Below are positions 51,208 through 60,822 of a stretch of DNA of 64,000 nt, piece by piece. Position numbers and translations under genes: made by a program. The notes beneath the pieces are model-generated. The model ran no database searches, was not told where the DNA came from, and saw nothing but the letters and a program-made list of their open reading frames with translations. The stretch is from Rhizobium sp. RU20A. GTDB taxonomy: Bacteria; Pseudomonadota; Alphaproteobacteria; Rhizobiales; Rhizobiaceae. How positions within the stretch are numbered: position 1 is the first letter of the stretch; each line of letters opens with the position of its first letter. The stretch covers positions 1,178,001 through 1,242,000 of the forward strand of contig NZ_FTMB01000001.1 in assembly GCF_900155885.1 (NCBI RefSeq). Direction: 5' to 3'.

Positions 51208-52701
51208 ATGACCACCATCACCAAGGCCGCCTGCATCGGCGGCGGCGTCATCGGCGGGGCCTGGGCAGCGCGCTTCGCGCTCGCCGGCATCGACGTTGCG
51301 ATATACGACCCCCACCCGGAAGCCGCCCGCATCGTCGGCGAAGTCATGGCGAATGCCGAGCGCGCCTACGGCCTTCTCACCATGGCGCCGCTGCCGCCGA
51401 AGGGCACGCTCACGTTCTGCAACAGCATTGCCGAAGCCGTCGAAGGTGCTGACTGGATTCAGGAAAGCGTGCCCGAGCGCCTCGAACTGAAGCGCGGCGT
51501 CATCAACCAGATCGATGCGGCCGCAAGCCCGACGGCGCTGATCGGCTCCTCCACCTCGGGCCTCCTGCCGAGCGATCTGCAGGCGGAAATGACGCATCCC
51601 GAGCGCCTTTTCGTCGCCCACCCCTACAACCCCGTCTACCTGCTACCGCTGGTGGAACTCGTCGGCGGCAACAAGACCTCCGCCGCGACCATCGAGAAGG
51701 CCAAGGCGGGCGTCGCCCAGATCGGCATGAAGGGCGTCGTCATCGCCAAGGAAATCGAGGCCTTCGTCGGCGACCGCCTGCTGGAAGCCCTCTGGCGCGA
51801 AGCCCTGTGGCTCATCAAGGACGACATCTGCGACACCGAGACGCTCGACGATGTCATGCGCTATTCCTTCGGCATGCGCTGGGCGCAGATGGGTCTTTTC
51901 GAAACCTATCGCATCGCGGGCGGCGAGGCAGGCATGCGCCACTTCCTCGCCCAGTTCGGCCCCTGCCTGCAATGGCCCTGGACGAAGTTCACCGACGTCG
52001 TCGATCTCGATGACGCGCTGGTGGAAAAAATCGGCGCACAGTCGGACGCCCAGGCCAAGGGCCGCTCGATCCGCGAACTCGAGCGTATCCGCGACGAAAA
52101 CCTCGTCGGCATCATGCAGGCGCTGAAGGCGGGCAATGGCGGCGAAGGCTGGGGCGCCGGCAAGCTGCTCGCCGATTTCGAAAAGCGCCTCTGGGCCGAG
52201 GCCGGCAGCAAGGAAACCGCGCTCGACACCGCCGCACCCCTGCGCCTCCTCGACACCCGCGTCAACGCCGCCTGGGTCGATTACAACGGCCACATGACCG
52301 AGCACCGCTACCTCCAGCTCTTCGGCGACACCTCCGACGCCCTGCTGCGCCTGATCGGCGTCGATTTCGCCTATGTCGAGGCCGGCCACAGCTATTATAC
52401 GGTCGAAACCCACATCCGCCATCTCGGCGAGGCCAAGCTCGGCCAGAGGCTCTTCACCACGCTGCAGATCCTCTCCCACGACGACAAGCGCCTGCACTTC
52501 TTCTCGACCGTCAACGACGCCGAGACCGGCGCGGTGCTGGCGACCGCCGAGCAGATCATGCTGCATGTCGATAGCGCCGCCGGCAAATCCGCGCCGGCCC
52601 CATCCGCCGTGCTGGAGAAGATCGCCGCGATCGCAGACGCCCATGCACGCCTGCCCGCCCCCGAGGGCGTCGGCCGGCATGTCGGCCAGAAGCGGGCGTG
52701 A
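51208..52701 (+). CDS. L-carnitine dehydrogenase fused to betainyl-CoA thioesterase
   Basis: A 497-residue fusion. Residues 1-320 are a 3-hydroxyacyl-CoA-dehydrogenase-like enzyme: Rossmann AACIGGGVIGGAWAARFAL, RLFVAHPYNPVYLLPLVEL with the catalytic His, and GDRLLEALWREAL. Residues about 345-480 are a 4HBT hotdog thioesterase (VNAAWVDYNGHMTEHRYLQL). Such two-domain L-carnitine dehydrogenases are known in rhizobia. The first half oxidises L-carnitine to 3-dehydrocarnitine with NAD, and the second would release glycine betaine from betainyl-CoA. BKACE encoded just upstream performs the middle step. Confidence 0.92.
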   Translation: MTTITKAACIGGGVIGGAWAARFALAGIDVAIYDPHPEAARIVGEVMANAERAYGLLTMAPLPPKGTLTFCNSIAEAVEGADWIQESVPERLELKRGVINQIDAAASPTALIGSSTSGLLPSDLQAEMTHPERLFVAHPYNPVYLLPLVELVGGNKTSAATIEKAKAGVAQIGMKGVVIAKEIEAFVGDRLLEALWREALWLIKDDICDTETLDDVMRYSFGMRWAQMGLFETYRIAGGEAGMRHFLAQFGPCLQWPWTKFTDVVDLDDALVEKIGAQSDAQAKGRSIRELERIRDENLVGIMQALKAGNGGEGWGAGKLLADFEKRLWAEAGSKETALDTAAPLRLLDTRVNAAWVDYNGHMTEHRYLQLFGDTSDALLRLIGVDFAYVEAGHSYYTVETHIRHLGEAKLGQRLFTTLQILSHDDKRLHFFSTVNDAETGAVLATAEQIMLHVDSAAGKSAPAPSAVLEKIAAIADAHARLPAPEGVGRHVGQKRA

Positions 52702-52719
52702 GCTAGGGAGGACCGAGCC

Positions 52720-53880
52720 ATGAATTTCGCCCTGACACCCGAACAGGAGATGATCGTCGACACGGTGCGCAGCTTCGTGGAGACGGAAATCTATCCGCAT
52801 GAAAACGAGGTGGAGCGCACCGGCCACGTGCCGCCCGAACTCGGCAAGGAGATTGCCGACAAGTGCAAGGCGCTCGGCTTCTACGCCTGCAACTTCCCGG
52901 AAGAGGTCGGCGGCGCGGGCCTCGACCACACCTCCTTTACGCTGGTGGAGCGCGAGCTCGGCCGCGGCTCCATGGGCCTCACCGTCTTCTTCGGCCGCCC
53001 CTCCGGCATCCTGATGGCCTGCGAGGGCGAGCAGCGCGAACGGTATCTGCTGCCGGCCGTGCGCGGTGACCGCGTCGATGCGCTCGCCATGACCGAGCCG
53101 GATGCCGGCTCCGACGTGCGCGGCATGAAATGCATGGCGAAGAAGGATGGCGACGACTGGATCATCAACGGCTCCAAGCACTTCATCAGCCATGCCGATC
53201 TTGCCGATTTCGTCATCGTCTTCGTGGCGAGCGGCGAGGAAGACACGCCGCGCGGCAAGAAGAAGCTGATCACCTGCTTCCTCGTCGATCGCGGCACGCC
53301 GGGCTTCGAAATCCGCGAGGGCTACAGCTCCGTTTCGCATCGCGGCTACAAGAACTGCATCCTGACCTTCGACGACTGCCGCGTGCCGGCCTCGCAGGTT
53401 CTCGGCGAAGTGCACAAGGGCTTCGACATCGCCAACGACTGGCTCTACGCCACGCGCCTGACGGTCGCCGCCACGTCCGTCGGCCGGGCCCGCCGTGCCT
53501 TCGACTACGCACTTTCCTACGCCGCCGAGCGCAAGCAGTTCGGCAAGCCGATCGGCGCCAACCAGGGCGTCTCCTTCAAGCTCGCCGACATGATCACGGA
53601 AATCGACGCCGCCGATCTCCTGACGCTGTCGGCCGCCTGGCGCCTCGACAACAAGCTGCCGGCCAACCGCGAGATTGCGTCCGCCAAGCTCTACGCGACC
53701 GAAATGCTCGCCCGCGTCACCGACGAGGCGATCCAGATCCATGGCGGCATGGGCCTGATGGATGACCTGCCGCTCGCCCGCTTCTGGCGCGATGCCCGCG
53801 TCGAGCGCATCTGGGACGGCACCTCCGAAATCCAGCGGCACATCATCAGCCGCGATCTCTTGCGGCCTTTGGGGGCGTGA
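52720..53880 (+). CDS. Acyl-CoA dehydrogenase (probable gamma-butyrobetainyl-CoA/CaiA-like)
   Basis: A 386-residue FAD enzyme with the complete ACAD layout: ALAMTEPDAGSDVRGMKCMA (FAD/substrate loop), DDWIINGSKHFIS, and a C-terminal IQIHGGMGLMDDLPLARFWRD. The usual catalytic Glu position in the late YEGTSEIQ motif reads WDGTSEIQRHI, with Asp. Beside CaiD and an acyl-CoA synthetase it would interconvert gamma-butyrobetainyl-CoA and crotonobetainyl-CoA. A good aggagg site precedes the ATG. The gene is followed by a palindromic repeat that separates it from the synthetase gene. Confidence 0.88.
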   Translation: MNFALTPEQEMIVDTVRSFVETEIYPHENEVERTGHVPPELGKEIADKCKALGFYACNFPEEVGGAGLDHTSFTLVERELGRGSMGLTVFFGRPSGILMACEGEQRERYLLPAVRGDRVDALAMTEPDAGSDVRGMKCMAKKDGDDWIINGSKHFISHADLADFVIVFVASGEEDTPRGKKKLITCFLVDRGTPGFEIREGYSSVSHRGYKNCILTFDDCRVPASQVLGEVHKGFDIANDWLYATRLTVAATSVGRARRAFDYALSYAAERKQFGKPIGANQGVSFKLADMITEIDAADLLTLSAAWRLDNKLPANREIASAKLYATEMLARVTDEAIQIHGGMGLMDDLPLARFWRDARVERIWDGTSEIQRHIISRDLLRPLGA

Positions 53881-53911
53881 GGATGGTGGTGAGGCGACTG
53901 TGCTCGGGGCA

Positions 53912-54085
53912 TACCCCCCTCTGCCCTGCCGGGCATCTCCCCCGCAAAGGGGGAGATCGGCTAGGGGCAGCCTCCGCACGACCATTTGGCCTAACCGGCC
54001 CTGACAACGCGCAGGGGAATGCGGAGCCCTCCCCCTGCGGACCTCCCCCCGTGTGGGGGAGATGGCCGGCAGGCCAGAGGGGGGT
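53912..54085. repeat. Palindromic intergenic repeat (RIME-like)
   Basis: Outer imperfect inverted arms of about 35 bases (53912-53945 and about 54051-54085) enclose smaller dyads: atctccccc / gggggagat at 53935-53957, and a second ctcccccc/gggggag hairpin near 54043-54062. Nested palindromes of this kind are dispersed in Rhizobiaceae intergenic regions. Here it lies between two genes of one pathway and may weaken read-through. Confidence 0.7.
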
Positions 54086-54160
54086 CCCCGCCACACTCGG
54101 GCAAGCACTCAGACACGCCAAGGCAAGCCCCAACAGACACGCACCCACCGGAGCCCGCCC

Positions 54161-56230
54161 GTGACCCTGCCCCATGACGCCCTCTCCCGCCTGATCCGTC
54201 CCCGGACCATCGCCGTCTTCGGCGGCAAGGAGGCGCGGCGCGTCATCGAGCAGTGCGACCGCATGGGCTTTTCCGGTGCCATCTGGCCGGTTCACCCGAA
54301 ACTCGACGAGATCGCCGGCCGCCCCTGCTACCGCAGCGTTGCCGACCTGCCGGACGCGCCCGACGCCTCCTTCATCGGCGTCAACCGGGAACTCACCATC
54401 GACATCGTCACAAGCCTTGCCGCGCGCGGGGCTGGCGGCGGCGTGTGCTACGCCTCCGGCTTTCTTGAGGCCGCCGCCGAACTGCCGGATGGCCCGGCCT
54501 TGCAGCAGCGGCTCGTGGAAGCCGCCACCGGCATGGCCGTGCTCGGCCCCAACTGCTACGGCTTCATCAACATGCTCGATGGCGCCCTGCTGTGGCCCGA
54601 CCAGCACGGCATGACCCGTGTGGAGCGCGGCGTCGCTATCCTCACCCAGTCCTCCAACATCGCGCTGAACCTGACCATGCAGCGCCGCGGCCTGCCGCTC
54701 GCCTATCTCATGACGGCCGGCAACCAGGCCCAGACGGGTCTCTGCGACCTCGCCATCGCGGCGCTCGAAGACCCGCGCGTCACCACCGTCGGCCTGCATG
54801 TCGAAGGCTTCGACAGCATCGCCTCCCTCGAACGGCTGGCGACACGCGCGCGCGAACTGAAGAAGCCGGTGATCGTGCTGAAGGTCGGCAAGTCCGAGGC
54901 CGCCCGCGCCGCGACGGTCTCGCACACGGCCTCGCTCGCCGGCAACGACGCCGTCTCCTCCGCGCTGCTTTCCCGCCTCGGCATCGGCCGCGTCGAGACC
55001 CTGCCGGAAATGCTGGAAACGTTGAAGCTCCTGCATGCCCACGGCGCGCTTGCCGGCCGTGCCGTCTCCTCCATGAGCTGTTCGGGCGGCGAGGCTTCGC
55101 TGGTCGCCGATGCCGGAGTGGGTCGCCGCATCGCATTCCGGGCCCTGAAGGACGAGCAGCGTCAACCACTGCGTACGGCTCTCGGGCCCATGGTGGCGCT
55201 CGCCAATCCGCTCGACTACCACACCTTCGTCTGGGGTGACCGCGACCGGCAGGCCGCCGCCTTCGGCGCGATGATGGCCGGCGGCTACGACCTCAACCTA
55301 CTGGTGCTTGATTTCCCCCGCGCCGATCGCTGCAACGGCGCGGACTGGGACACGACCACGGATGCCGTCATGGATGCGGCCCGCGCCACCGGCGCCGTCG
55401 CCGGCATCGTCGCCAGCATGGCGGAGAACATGCCGGAAGAGGTCGCCGAACGCCTGATGGCGCAGCGCATCGTGCCCTTCTCTGGCATCGATGAAGCGCT
55501 CGCCGCAGTCGAGATCGCCGCCGACATCGGCGAGGCCTGGGCCGCCCCCGCGCCTGTCCCGCTGCTAACGACACCGCCCTCCTCCGGTGAGGCCGAGGTT
55601 CTGACTGAAGCCGAAGCCAAGGCCGAGCTTGCCGCCGCCGGCCTGCCGGTCCCCCAAGGCATTACCGCCGAAAGCCCCGAGGCCGCCGCAGCCGCCGCCG
55701 AGACCCTCGGCTTCCCCGTGGTCCTCAAGGGCCTCGGCGTCGCCCACAAGACCGAGGCCGGCGCCGTTATCCTCAACCTCGCCGATCCCACCGCCGTGCG
55801 GCAGGCGGCAGAGCGCATGGCCGGGGTGGCGGCAGGCTTCCTTGTCGAGCGCATGGTGGCAAAGCCGGTCGCCGAACTCATCATCGGGGCGCTGCGCGAT
55901 CCCGTCGCCGGCCCCGTCCTGACCCTTGGCGCCGGCGGCATTCTCGTGGAACTGCTGGAAGACTCGGCGGTCCTGACCCTGCCCACCGACGAATCGACCA
56001 TCCGCTCGGCGATTTCAGGCCTCAGGATATCCCGCCTGCTGGCCGGCTACCGTGGCGGCCCGCCCGGCGATATCGACGCCCTTGTCGCGACCGTCGCCGC
56101 GGCGGCGAATTACGTCACCGCAAAGGCTGCCGAACTGGAAGAACTCGACATCAACCCCGTGATGGTGCTGCCCGAAGGCCAAGGTGTCTTCGTGGCCGAT
56201 GCGCTGATCAGCCGAAGGAGAGGCCCATGA
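54161..56230 (+). CDS. NDP-forming acyl-CoA synthetase (acetate-CoA ligase family)
   Basis: A 689-residue single-chain NDP-forming acyl-CoA synthetase. Residues about 8-125 are the CoA-binding Rossmann domain (LIRPRTIAVFGGKEARRV). Two succinyl-CoA-ligase-like domains follow, with the His of SHTASLAGND. Residues about 480-689 are an ATP-grasp domain (LTEAEAKAELAAAGLPVPQG; VGFPVVLK-like LGFPVVLKGLGVAHKTEAGA). GTG 54161 with ggag seven bases upstream is the best start; the longer frame lies in the repeat. It ends in an ATGA overlap with caiD. It probably activates gamma-butyrobetaine, crotonobetaine or carnitine, replacing the AMP-forming CaiC of enterobacteria. Confidence 0.85.
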   Translation: MTLPHDALSRLIRPRTIAVFGGKEARRVIEQCDRMGFSGAIWPVHPKLDEIAGRPCYRSVADLPDAPDASFIGVNRELTIDIVTSLAARGAGGGVCYASGFLEAAAELPDGPALQQRLVEAATGMAVLGPNCYGFINMLDGALLWPDQHGMTRVERGVAILTQSSNIALNLTMQRRGLPLAYLMTAGNQAQTGLCDLAIAALEDPRVTTVGLHVEGFDSIASLERLATRARELKKPVIVLKVGKSEAARAATVSHTASLAGNDAVSSALLSRLGIGRVETLPEMLETLKLLHAHGALAGRAVSSMSCSGGEASLVADAGVGRRIAFRALKDEQRQPLRTALGPMVALANPLDYHTFVWGDRDRQAAAFGAMMAGGYDLNLLVLDFPRADRCNGADWDTTTDAVMDAARATGAVAGIVASMAENMPEEVAERLMAQRIVPFSGIDEALAAVEIAADIGEAWAAPAPVPLLTTPPSSGEAEVLTEAEAKAELAAAGLPVPQGITAESPEAAAAAAETLGFPVVLKGLGVAHKTEAGAVILNLADPTAVRQAAERMAGVAAGFLVERMVAKPVAELIIGALRDPVAGPVLTLGAGGILVELLEDSAVLTLPTDESTIRSAISGLRISRLLAGYRGGPPGDIDALVATVAAAANYVTAKAAELEELDINPVMVLPEGQGVFVADALISRRRGP

Positions 56231-57009
56231 CCGACCCGATCCGCACCCGCCGCGAGGGCGGCATCCTCGAAGTCACCATCGACCGGCCCAAGGCCAACGC
56301 CATCGATCTGGTGACAAGCCGCATCATGGGTGGCATCTTCCAGGATTTTCGTGACGACGAGAGCCTGCGCGTCGCCATCATCACCGGCGCGGGGGAAAAA
56401 TTCTTCTGCCCCGGCTGGGACCTGAAGGCGGCGGCCGCCGGCGACGCCGTGGATGGCGACTACGGTGTCGGCGGCTTCGGCGGCATGCAGGAGCTGCGCG
56501 ATCTCAACAAGCCGATCATCGCCGCCATCAACGGCATCTGCTGTGGCGGCGGGCTGGAGATCGCGCTCTCCACCGACCTCATCCTCGCCGCCGAACACGC
56601 CACCTTCGCGCTTCCCGAGATCCGGTCCGGCACGGTCGCGGACGCCGCCTCCATAAAGCTGCCGAAGCGCATTCCCTACCACATCGCCATGGACATGCTG
56701 CTGACCGGCCGCTGGCTGGATGCGGCCGAAGCCCACCGCTGGGGCTTCGTCAATGAGATCCTGCCCGCCGACACGCTGATGGACCGTGCCTGGGCGCTCG
56801 CCCGCCTGCTCGAAAGCGGCCCGCCGCTCGTCTATGCCGCCATCAAGGAAGTGGTGCGCGAGGCCGAAGGCGAGGCCTTCCAGACGACGATGAACAAAGT
56901 CACCCGTCGGCAATTGCGCACCGTGGACGTGCTCTACGGCAGCGAAGACCAGCTGGAAGGCGCCCGCGCCTTTGCCGAGAAGCGCGACCCGGTCTGGAAG
57001 GGCCGGTAG
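56227..57009 (+). CDS. caiD: Crotonobetainyl-CoA hydratase (carnityl-CoA dehydratase)
   Basis: A 260-residue crotonase. It resembles E. coli CaiD over its whole length: ITGAGEKFFCPGWDLKAAA, GGFGGMQELRDLNKPIIAAI, and an identical end AFAEKRDPVWKGR, as recalled. The oxyanion-hole glycine is in GICCGGGLEIALSTDL. It interconverts crotonobetainyl-CoA and L-carnityl-CoA. The start overlaps the synthetase gene by four bases. This links the CoA-dependent branch to carnitine, which the dehydrogenase then oxidises. Confidence 0.93.
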   Translation: MTDPIRTRREGGILEVTIDRPKANAIDLVTSRIMGGIFQDFRDDESLRVAIITGAGEKFFCPGWDLKAAAAGDAVDGDYGVGGFGGMQELRDLNKPIIAAINGICCGGGLEIALSTDLILAAEHATFALPEIRSGTVADAASIKLPKRIPYHIAMDMLLTGRWLDAAEAHRWGFVNEILPADTLMDRAWALARLLESGPPLVYAAIKEVVREAEGEAFQTTMNKVTRRQLRTVDVLYGSEDQLEGARAFAEKRDPVWKGR

Positions 57010-57240
57010 ACCGCACCCATGCCAACCACCCATCTTGCATAAGGAGAATTTATTCAACGACCAGACAATCAACAGGTTACATCCTTGGCCGCGAACGTTA
57101 AGCTCGGCACCGAAGATGAACGTTTGAGGCTGGAGGGCGGGGTCAGGCATCCCCTCCAAAGCCTGCAAGACCGGCAGGAAGACCGGCATGCATCGGATCA
57201 GAATCAAAGGCGGAAACGCCAAGCCAGAAGGGAACTGGAA

Positions 57241-58830
57241 ATGAGCGATTACGAAAATTACCTCGCCCGGCAGGTCATGCTCGGCAAGATGAACCGCCGT
57301 GAATTCATCGGCCGCACGCTGGCAGCCGGCGTGGCGCTTTCCGCCGCCGGCACGCTGTTTGCAACCAGCGCCGCCGCCCAGGAACCGAAGCGCGGCGGCC
57401 ACCTGAAGCTCGGCCTCGAAGGCGGCTCGGCGACCGACAGCAACGATCCTGCCAAGTTCCTCTCGCAGGTGATGTTCTGCATCGGCCGTTGCTGGGGCGA
57501 CATGCTCGTCGAGAGCCACCCGACCACCGGCGCGCCCGTGCCGGCCCTTGCCGAAAGCTGGGAACCCTCCGCCGATGCGGCGACCTGGACCTTCACGATC
57601 CGCAAGGGCGTCAAGTTCCACGATGGCAAGGAACTGACGCTCGATGACGTCATCAAGACCCTGCAGCGCCATACGGACGAGAAGTCCGAATCCGGTGCTC
57701 TCGGCGTCATGAAGTCGATCAAGGAAATCAAGGCCGACGGCGACAAGCTGGTTCTGGTTCTGACGGAAGGCAATGCGGACCTGCCGCTGCTGCTCACCGA
57801 CTACCACCTCGTCATCCAGCCGGGTGGCGGCTATGACAATCCGGCCGCCGGCATCGGCACCGGCCCCTATGTGCTCAAGAGCTTCGAGCCGGGCGTGCGC
57901 GCCACGCTGGAGCGCAACGCAGACGACTGGCGCACCGATCGCGGCTATGTGGACTCGGTCGAGATCATCAACATGAACGATGCGACCGCCCGCATCGCGG
58001 CGCTCTCATCCGGCCAGGTTCACTACATCAACCGCGTCGACCCGAAGACGGTGGACCTCCTGAAGCGCGCGCCCACCGTGGAGATCCTCTCCACCTCCGG
58101 CCGCGGCCACTACGTCTTCATCATGCACTGCAACACGGCGCCCTTCGACAACAACGACCTGCGTCTGGCACTGAAATACGCCATGGACCGCGAAACGATG
58201 GTCAAGACCATCCTCGGCGGCTACGGCAAGGTGGGCAACGACTTCCCAATCAACGACACCTATGCCCTCTTCCCCGAAGGCATCGAGCAGCGCGCCTATG
58301 ATCCGGACAAGGCGGCCTTCCATTTCAAGAAGTCCGGCCATTCCGGTCCGGTCCTCCTGCGCACCTCGGACGTTGCCTTCCCCGGCGCGGTGGATGCCGC
58401 CGTTCTCTATCAGGAAACGGCAAAGAAGGCCGGCATCGAGATCGAGATCAAGCGCGAGCCCGGTGACGGCTACTGGTCGAACGTGTGGAATGTGCAGCCC
58501 TTCTCCACCTCCTACTGGGGCGGCCGCCCGACCCAGGACCAGATGTATTCCACCGCCTATCTGTCGACGGCGGACTGGAACGACACGCGCTTCCTGCGGC
58601 CCGACTTCGACAAGATCCTGCTGGAAGCCCGCTCGGAACTCGACGAGGCCAAGCGCAAGGACATGTATCGCACCATGGCGATGATGGTGCGCGACGAAGG
58701 CGGCCTGATCCTGCCGATGTTCAACGACTTCGTGAATGCATCGAGCAAAAAGGTGAAGGGCTACGTGCACGACATCGGCAACGACATGTCGAACGGTTAC
58801 GTCGCCACGCGCGTCTGGCTCGAAGCGTGA
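57241..58830 (+). CDS. ABC transporter substrate-binding protein, family 5
   Basis: A 529-residue periplasmic protein with a Tat signal (NRREFIGRTLAAGVALSAAG, cleavage near AAAQEP). The body is the peptide/nickel/opine-type family 5 fold (WEPSADAATWTFTIRKGVKF; AFHFKKSGHSGPVLL). agaaggga precedes ATG 57241; in-frame codons from 57085 are less likely. Family 5 proteins also bind non-peptide solutes. Its position directly after caiD suggests gamma-butyrobetaine, crotonobetaine or carnitine as ligand. Its stop overlaps the start of the first permease gene (TGATG). The preceding 231 bases hold no gene. Confidence 0.9.
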   Translation: MSDYENYLARQVMLGKMNRREFIGRTLAAGVALSAAGTLFATSAAAQEPKRGGHLKLGLEGGSATDSNDPAKFLSQVMFCIGRCWGDMLVESHPTTGAPVPALAESWEPSADAATWTFTIRKGVKFHDGKELTLDDVIKTLQRHTDEKSESGALGVMKSIKEIKADGDKLVLVLTEGNADLPLLLTDYHLVIQPGGGYDNPAAGIGTGPYVLKSFEPGVRATLERNADDWRTDRGYVDSVEIINMNDATARIAALSSGQVHYINRVDPKTVDLLKRAPTVEILSTSGRGHYVFIMHCNTAPFDNNDLRLALKYAMDRETMVKTILGGYGKVGNDFPINDTYALFPEGIEQRAYDPDKAAFHFKKSGHSGPVLLRTSDVAFPGAVDAAVLYQETAKKAGIEIEIKREPGDGYWSNVWNVQPFSTSYWGGRPTQDQMYSTAYLSTADWNDTRFLRPDFDKILLEARSELDEAKRKDMYRTMAMMVRDEGGLILPMFNDFVNASSKKVKGYVHDIGNDMSNGYVATRVWLEA

Positions 58831-59954
58831 TGGCAGCGCCGGGCTCCGCAAGCGGCCCGGGACAGGCGAACGACACCGGCGCGGGTGGCCCCCACCCGCG
58901 CGATCGTTCCGTTTCCGGAAATGCATCCGCATCCCATCCGACAGCCGCTCCGGCCGCAGGCCTCGTTTCACCCGGCCCGTGGCGGCGCTTTGCGCGGCGG
59001 CAGCCGCTGGCGGCGCTGATCCTGAAACGCCTCGGCCTCAGCGTCGGCCTGCTGTTTGCCGTCTCGCTGATGATCTTTGGCGGCGTGGAGGCGCTGCCCG
59101 GCGATTTCGCGACGACCTATCTCGGCCAGTCCGCAACGCCCCAGGCCGTCGAGAACATCCGCAAAGACCTCGGCCTCGATCGACCCGTGACGGAACGCTA
59201 TCTGTCCTGGCTCGGCGGCGCCCTGACGGGCGATTTCGGAACCTCCTGGGCCTCGCGCAATTCGGTCAGCGAACAGATCGGCAAGCGTCTCGGCAATTCG
59301 CTCTTCCTCGCCGCCTTCGCCGCCGCCATCTCCGTGCCACTGGCGATCGCGCTCGGCATGATCGCGGTGCAGTTCCGCAACCGATTGCCGGATCGCATCA
59401 TCAACGTCGTCTCGCTGGCGGCCATCTCCCTGCCGGAATTTTTCGTGGGCTATCTGCTCATCCTGTTCTTCGGCGTGAAATTCGGCATCGCCACGTTTCC
59501 CGCCACGGTCTACGATGGCATGTCCTTTTCCGATCGCGTTTCGGCGATCGCGCTTCCGACAGCCACGCTGGTACTCGTCGTTCTCGCCCACATGATGCGC
59601 ATGACGCGGGCCGCTATCCTCAACGTCATGTCCTCCCCCTATGTCGAGACGGCGGAACTGAAGGGCCTCGGCGCCTTCCGCATCATTGCACGCCATGCCG
59701 CACCGAACGCGGTTGCGCCGGTCGTCAACGTCGTGGCCTTGAACCTCGCCTACCTTGTGGTCGGCGTCGTCGTGGTCGAGGTGGTCTTCGTCTATCCCGG
59801 CATGGGCCAGTACATGGTGGATGCGGTGACGGTGCGCGACATGCCGGTCGTCCAGGCCTGCGGCCTCATCTTCGCGGCCTTCTACATCTTCCTCAACATG
59901 GCGGCCGACATCATCGCCATTCTCGCCAATCCCCGCCTCAGACATCCCCGGTGA
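58830..59954 (+). CDS. ABC transporter permease (DppB-like)
   Basis: A 374-residue membrane subunit. It has an unusual 65-residue hydrophilic Gly/Ala/Pro-rich N-terminal extension. The first helix then starts at LILKRLGLSVGLLFAVSL, and about six helices follow. The permease loop is ETAELKGLGAFRIIARHAAP near residue 275. The start is placed at the one-base overlap with the binding-protein stop. If translation began nearer the first helix the protein would match the usual DppB length (about 310). Confidence 0.88.
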   Translation: MAAPGSASGPGQANDTGAGGPHPRDRSVSGNASASHPTAAPAAGLVSPGPWRRFARRQPLAALILKRLGLSVGLLFAVSLMIFGGVEALPGDFATTYLGQSATPQAVENIRKDLGLDRPVTERYLSWLGGALTGDFGTSWASRNSVSEQIGKRLGNSLFLAAFAAAISVPLAIALGMIAVQFRNRLPDRIINVVSLAAISLPEFFVGYLLILFFGVKFGIATFPATVYDGMSFSDRVSAIALPTATLVLVVLAHMMRMTRAAILNVMSSPYVETAELKGLGAFRIIARHAAPNAVAPVVNVVALNLAYLVVGVVVVEVVFVYPGMGQYMVDAVTVRDMPVVQACGLIFAAFYIFLNMAADIIAILANPRLRHPR

Positions 59955-59964
59955 GGAGAAGCCG

Positions 59965-60822
59965 ATGCCCTTCAAGACCCAGCCCCGGAAGACCTTTAGC
60001 CTGAACGCCATCCCCTTGAGCGCCATGATCGGCCTTGCCGGCATCGCCATCGCGCTGATCTGCGCCCTCTTCGCCCCCTGGCTCGCGCCGCATGGCGAGA
60101 CGGAGGTTGTCGGGCCGATCTGGCTGCCGATGAGCAGCGAATATCTGCTCGGCACGGACAATCTCGGCCGCGACCTGCTCTCGCGCCTCATCTTCGGCGC
60201 CCGCACCACGATCTTCGTGGCGCTCGCGGCCACCGTCATCTCCTTTTCGCTCGGCATGCTCCTGTCCTTCACCGCCGCGGTCACCGGCGGCTTCGTGGAT
60301 CAGGGCCTGTCGCGCCTCAACGATCTCATGATGGCGATCCCGACACTGATCTTCGCGCTCGTCGTCCTCGCCGTCCTGCCGCAGAACATCTGGATCCTGA
60401 TCATCGTGATGGCGATCCTCGACTCGACCCGCGTCTTTCGCATCGGCCGCGCCGTGGCGCTCGATGTCGCGGTGATGGAGTTCGTGGAAGCGGCCCGGTT
60501 GCGCGGCGAAGGTTCGGTCTGGATCATCTTCCGCGAAATCCTGCCCAACACGCTGTCGCCGCTGCTTGCGGAATTCGGCCTGCGCTTTGCCTTCTCCATC
60601 CTTTTCCTCTCCACCCTCTCCTTCCTCGGCCTTGGCATCCAGCCGCCGGCCGCCGACTGGGGCGGCATGGTGAAGGACAACAAGGACGGCATCATCTTCG
60701 GCATTTCCGCAGCCCTCATCCCCGGAACGGCGATTGCCACGCTTGCCATCTGCGTCAACCTCGTCGTGGACTGGCTGATGAAGAGAACCTCGAGCCTGAA
60801 GGGAGGACGCGGCGATGTCTGA
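59965..60822 (+). CDS. ABC transporter permease (DppC-like)
   Basis: A 285-residue membrane subunit with about six helices. The DppC-type GTDNLGRDLLSRLIFGARTT lies near residue 68, and the ATPase-contact loop EAARLRGEGSVWIIFREILP near residue 175. A gaggag site precedes ATG 59965. Its end overlaps the ATPase gene by 8 bases. Confidence 0.9.
   Translation: MPFKTQPRKTFSLNAIPLSAMIGLAGIAIALICALFAPWLAPHGETEVVGPIWLPMSSEYLLGTDNLGRDLLSRLIFGARTTIFVALAATVISFSLGMLLSFTAAVTGGFVDQGLSRLNDLMMAIPTLIFALVVLAVLPQNIWILIIVMAILDSTRVFRIGRAVALDVAVMEFVEAARLRGEGSVWIIFREILPNTLSPLLAEFGLRFAFSILFLSTLSFLGLGIQPPAADWGGMVKDNKDGIIFGISAALIPGTAIATLAICVNLVVDWLMKRTSSLKGGRGDV

Noticed and set aside
53912-54085. CRISPR-like repeats
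   Set aside because: The units are inverted, nested palindromes, not evenly spaced direct repeats with spacers. No cas genes are present.
51643-54108. An 821-codon open frame on the minus strand over the carnitine genes
   Set aside because: It is antisense to genes with full, ordered catalytic motifs. Its Asp/Glu/Arg-rich translation is typical of a GC-skewed shadow frame. The same applies to long minus-strand frames at 56110-57807 and 60755-62566.
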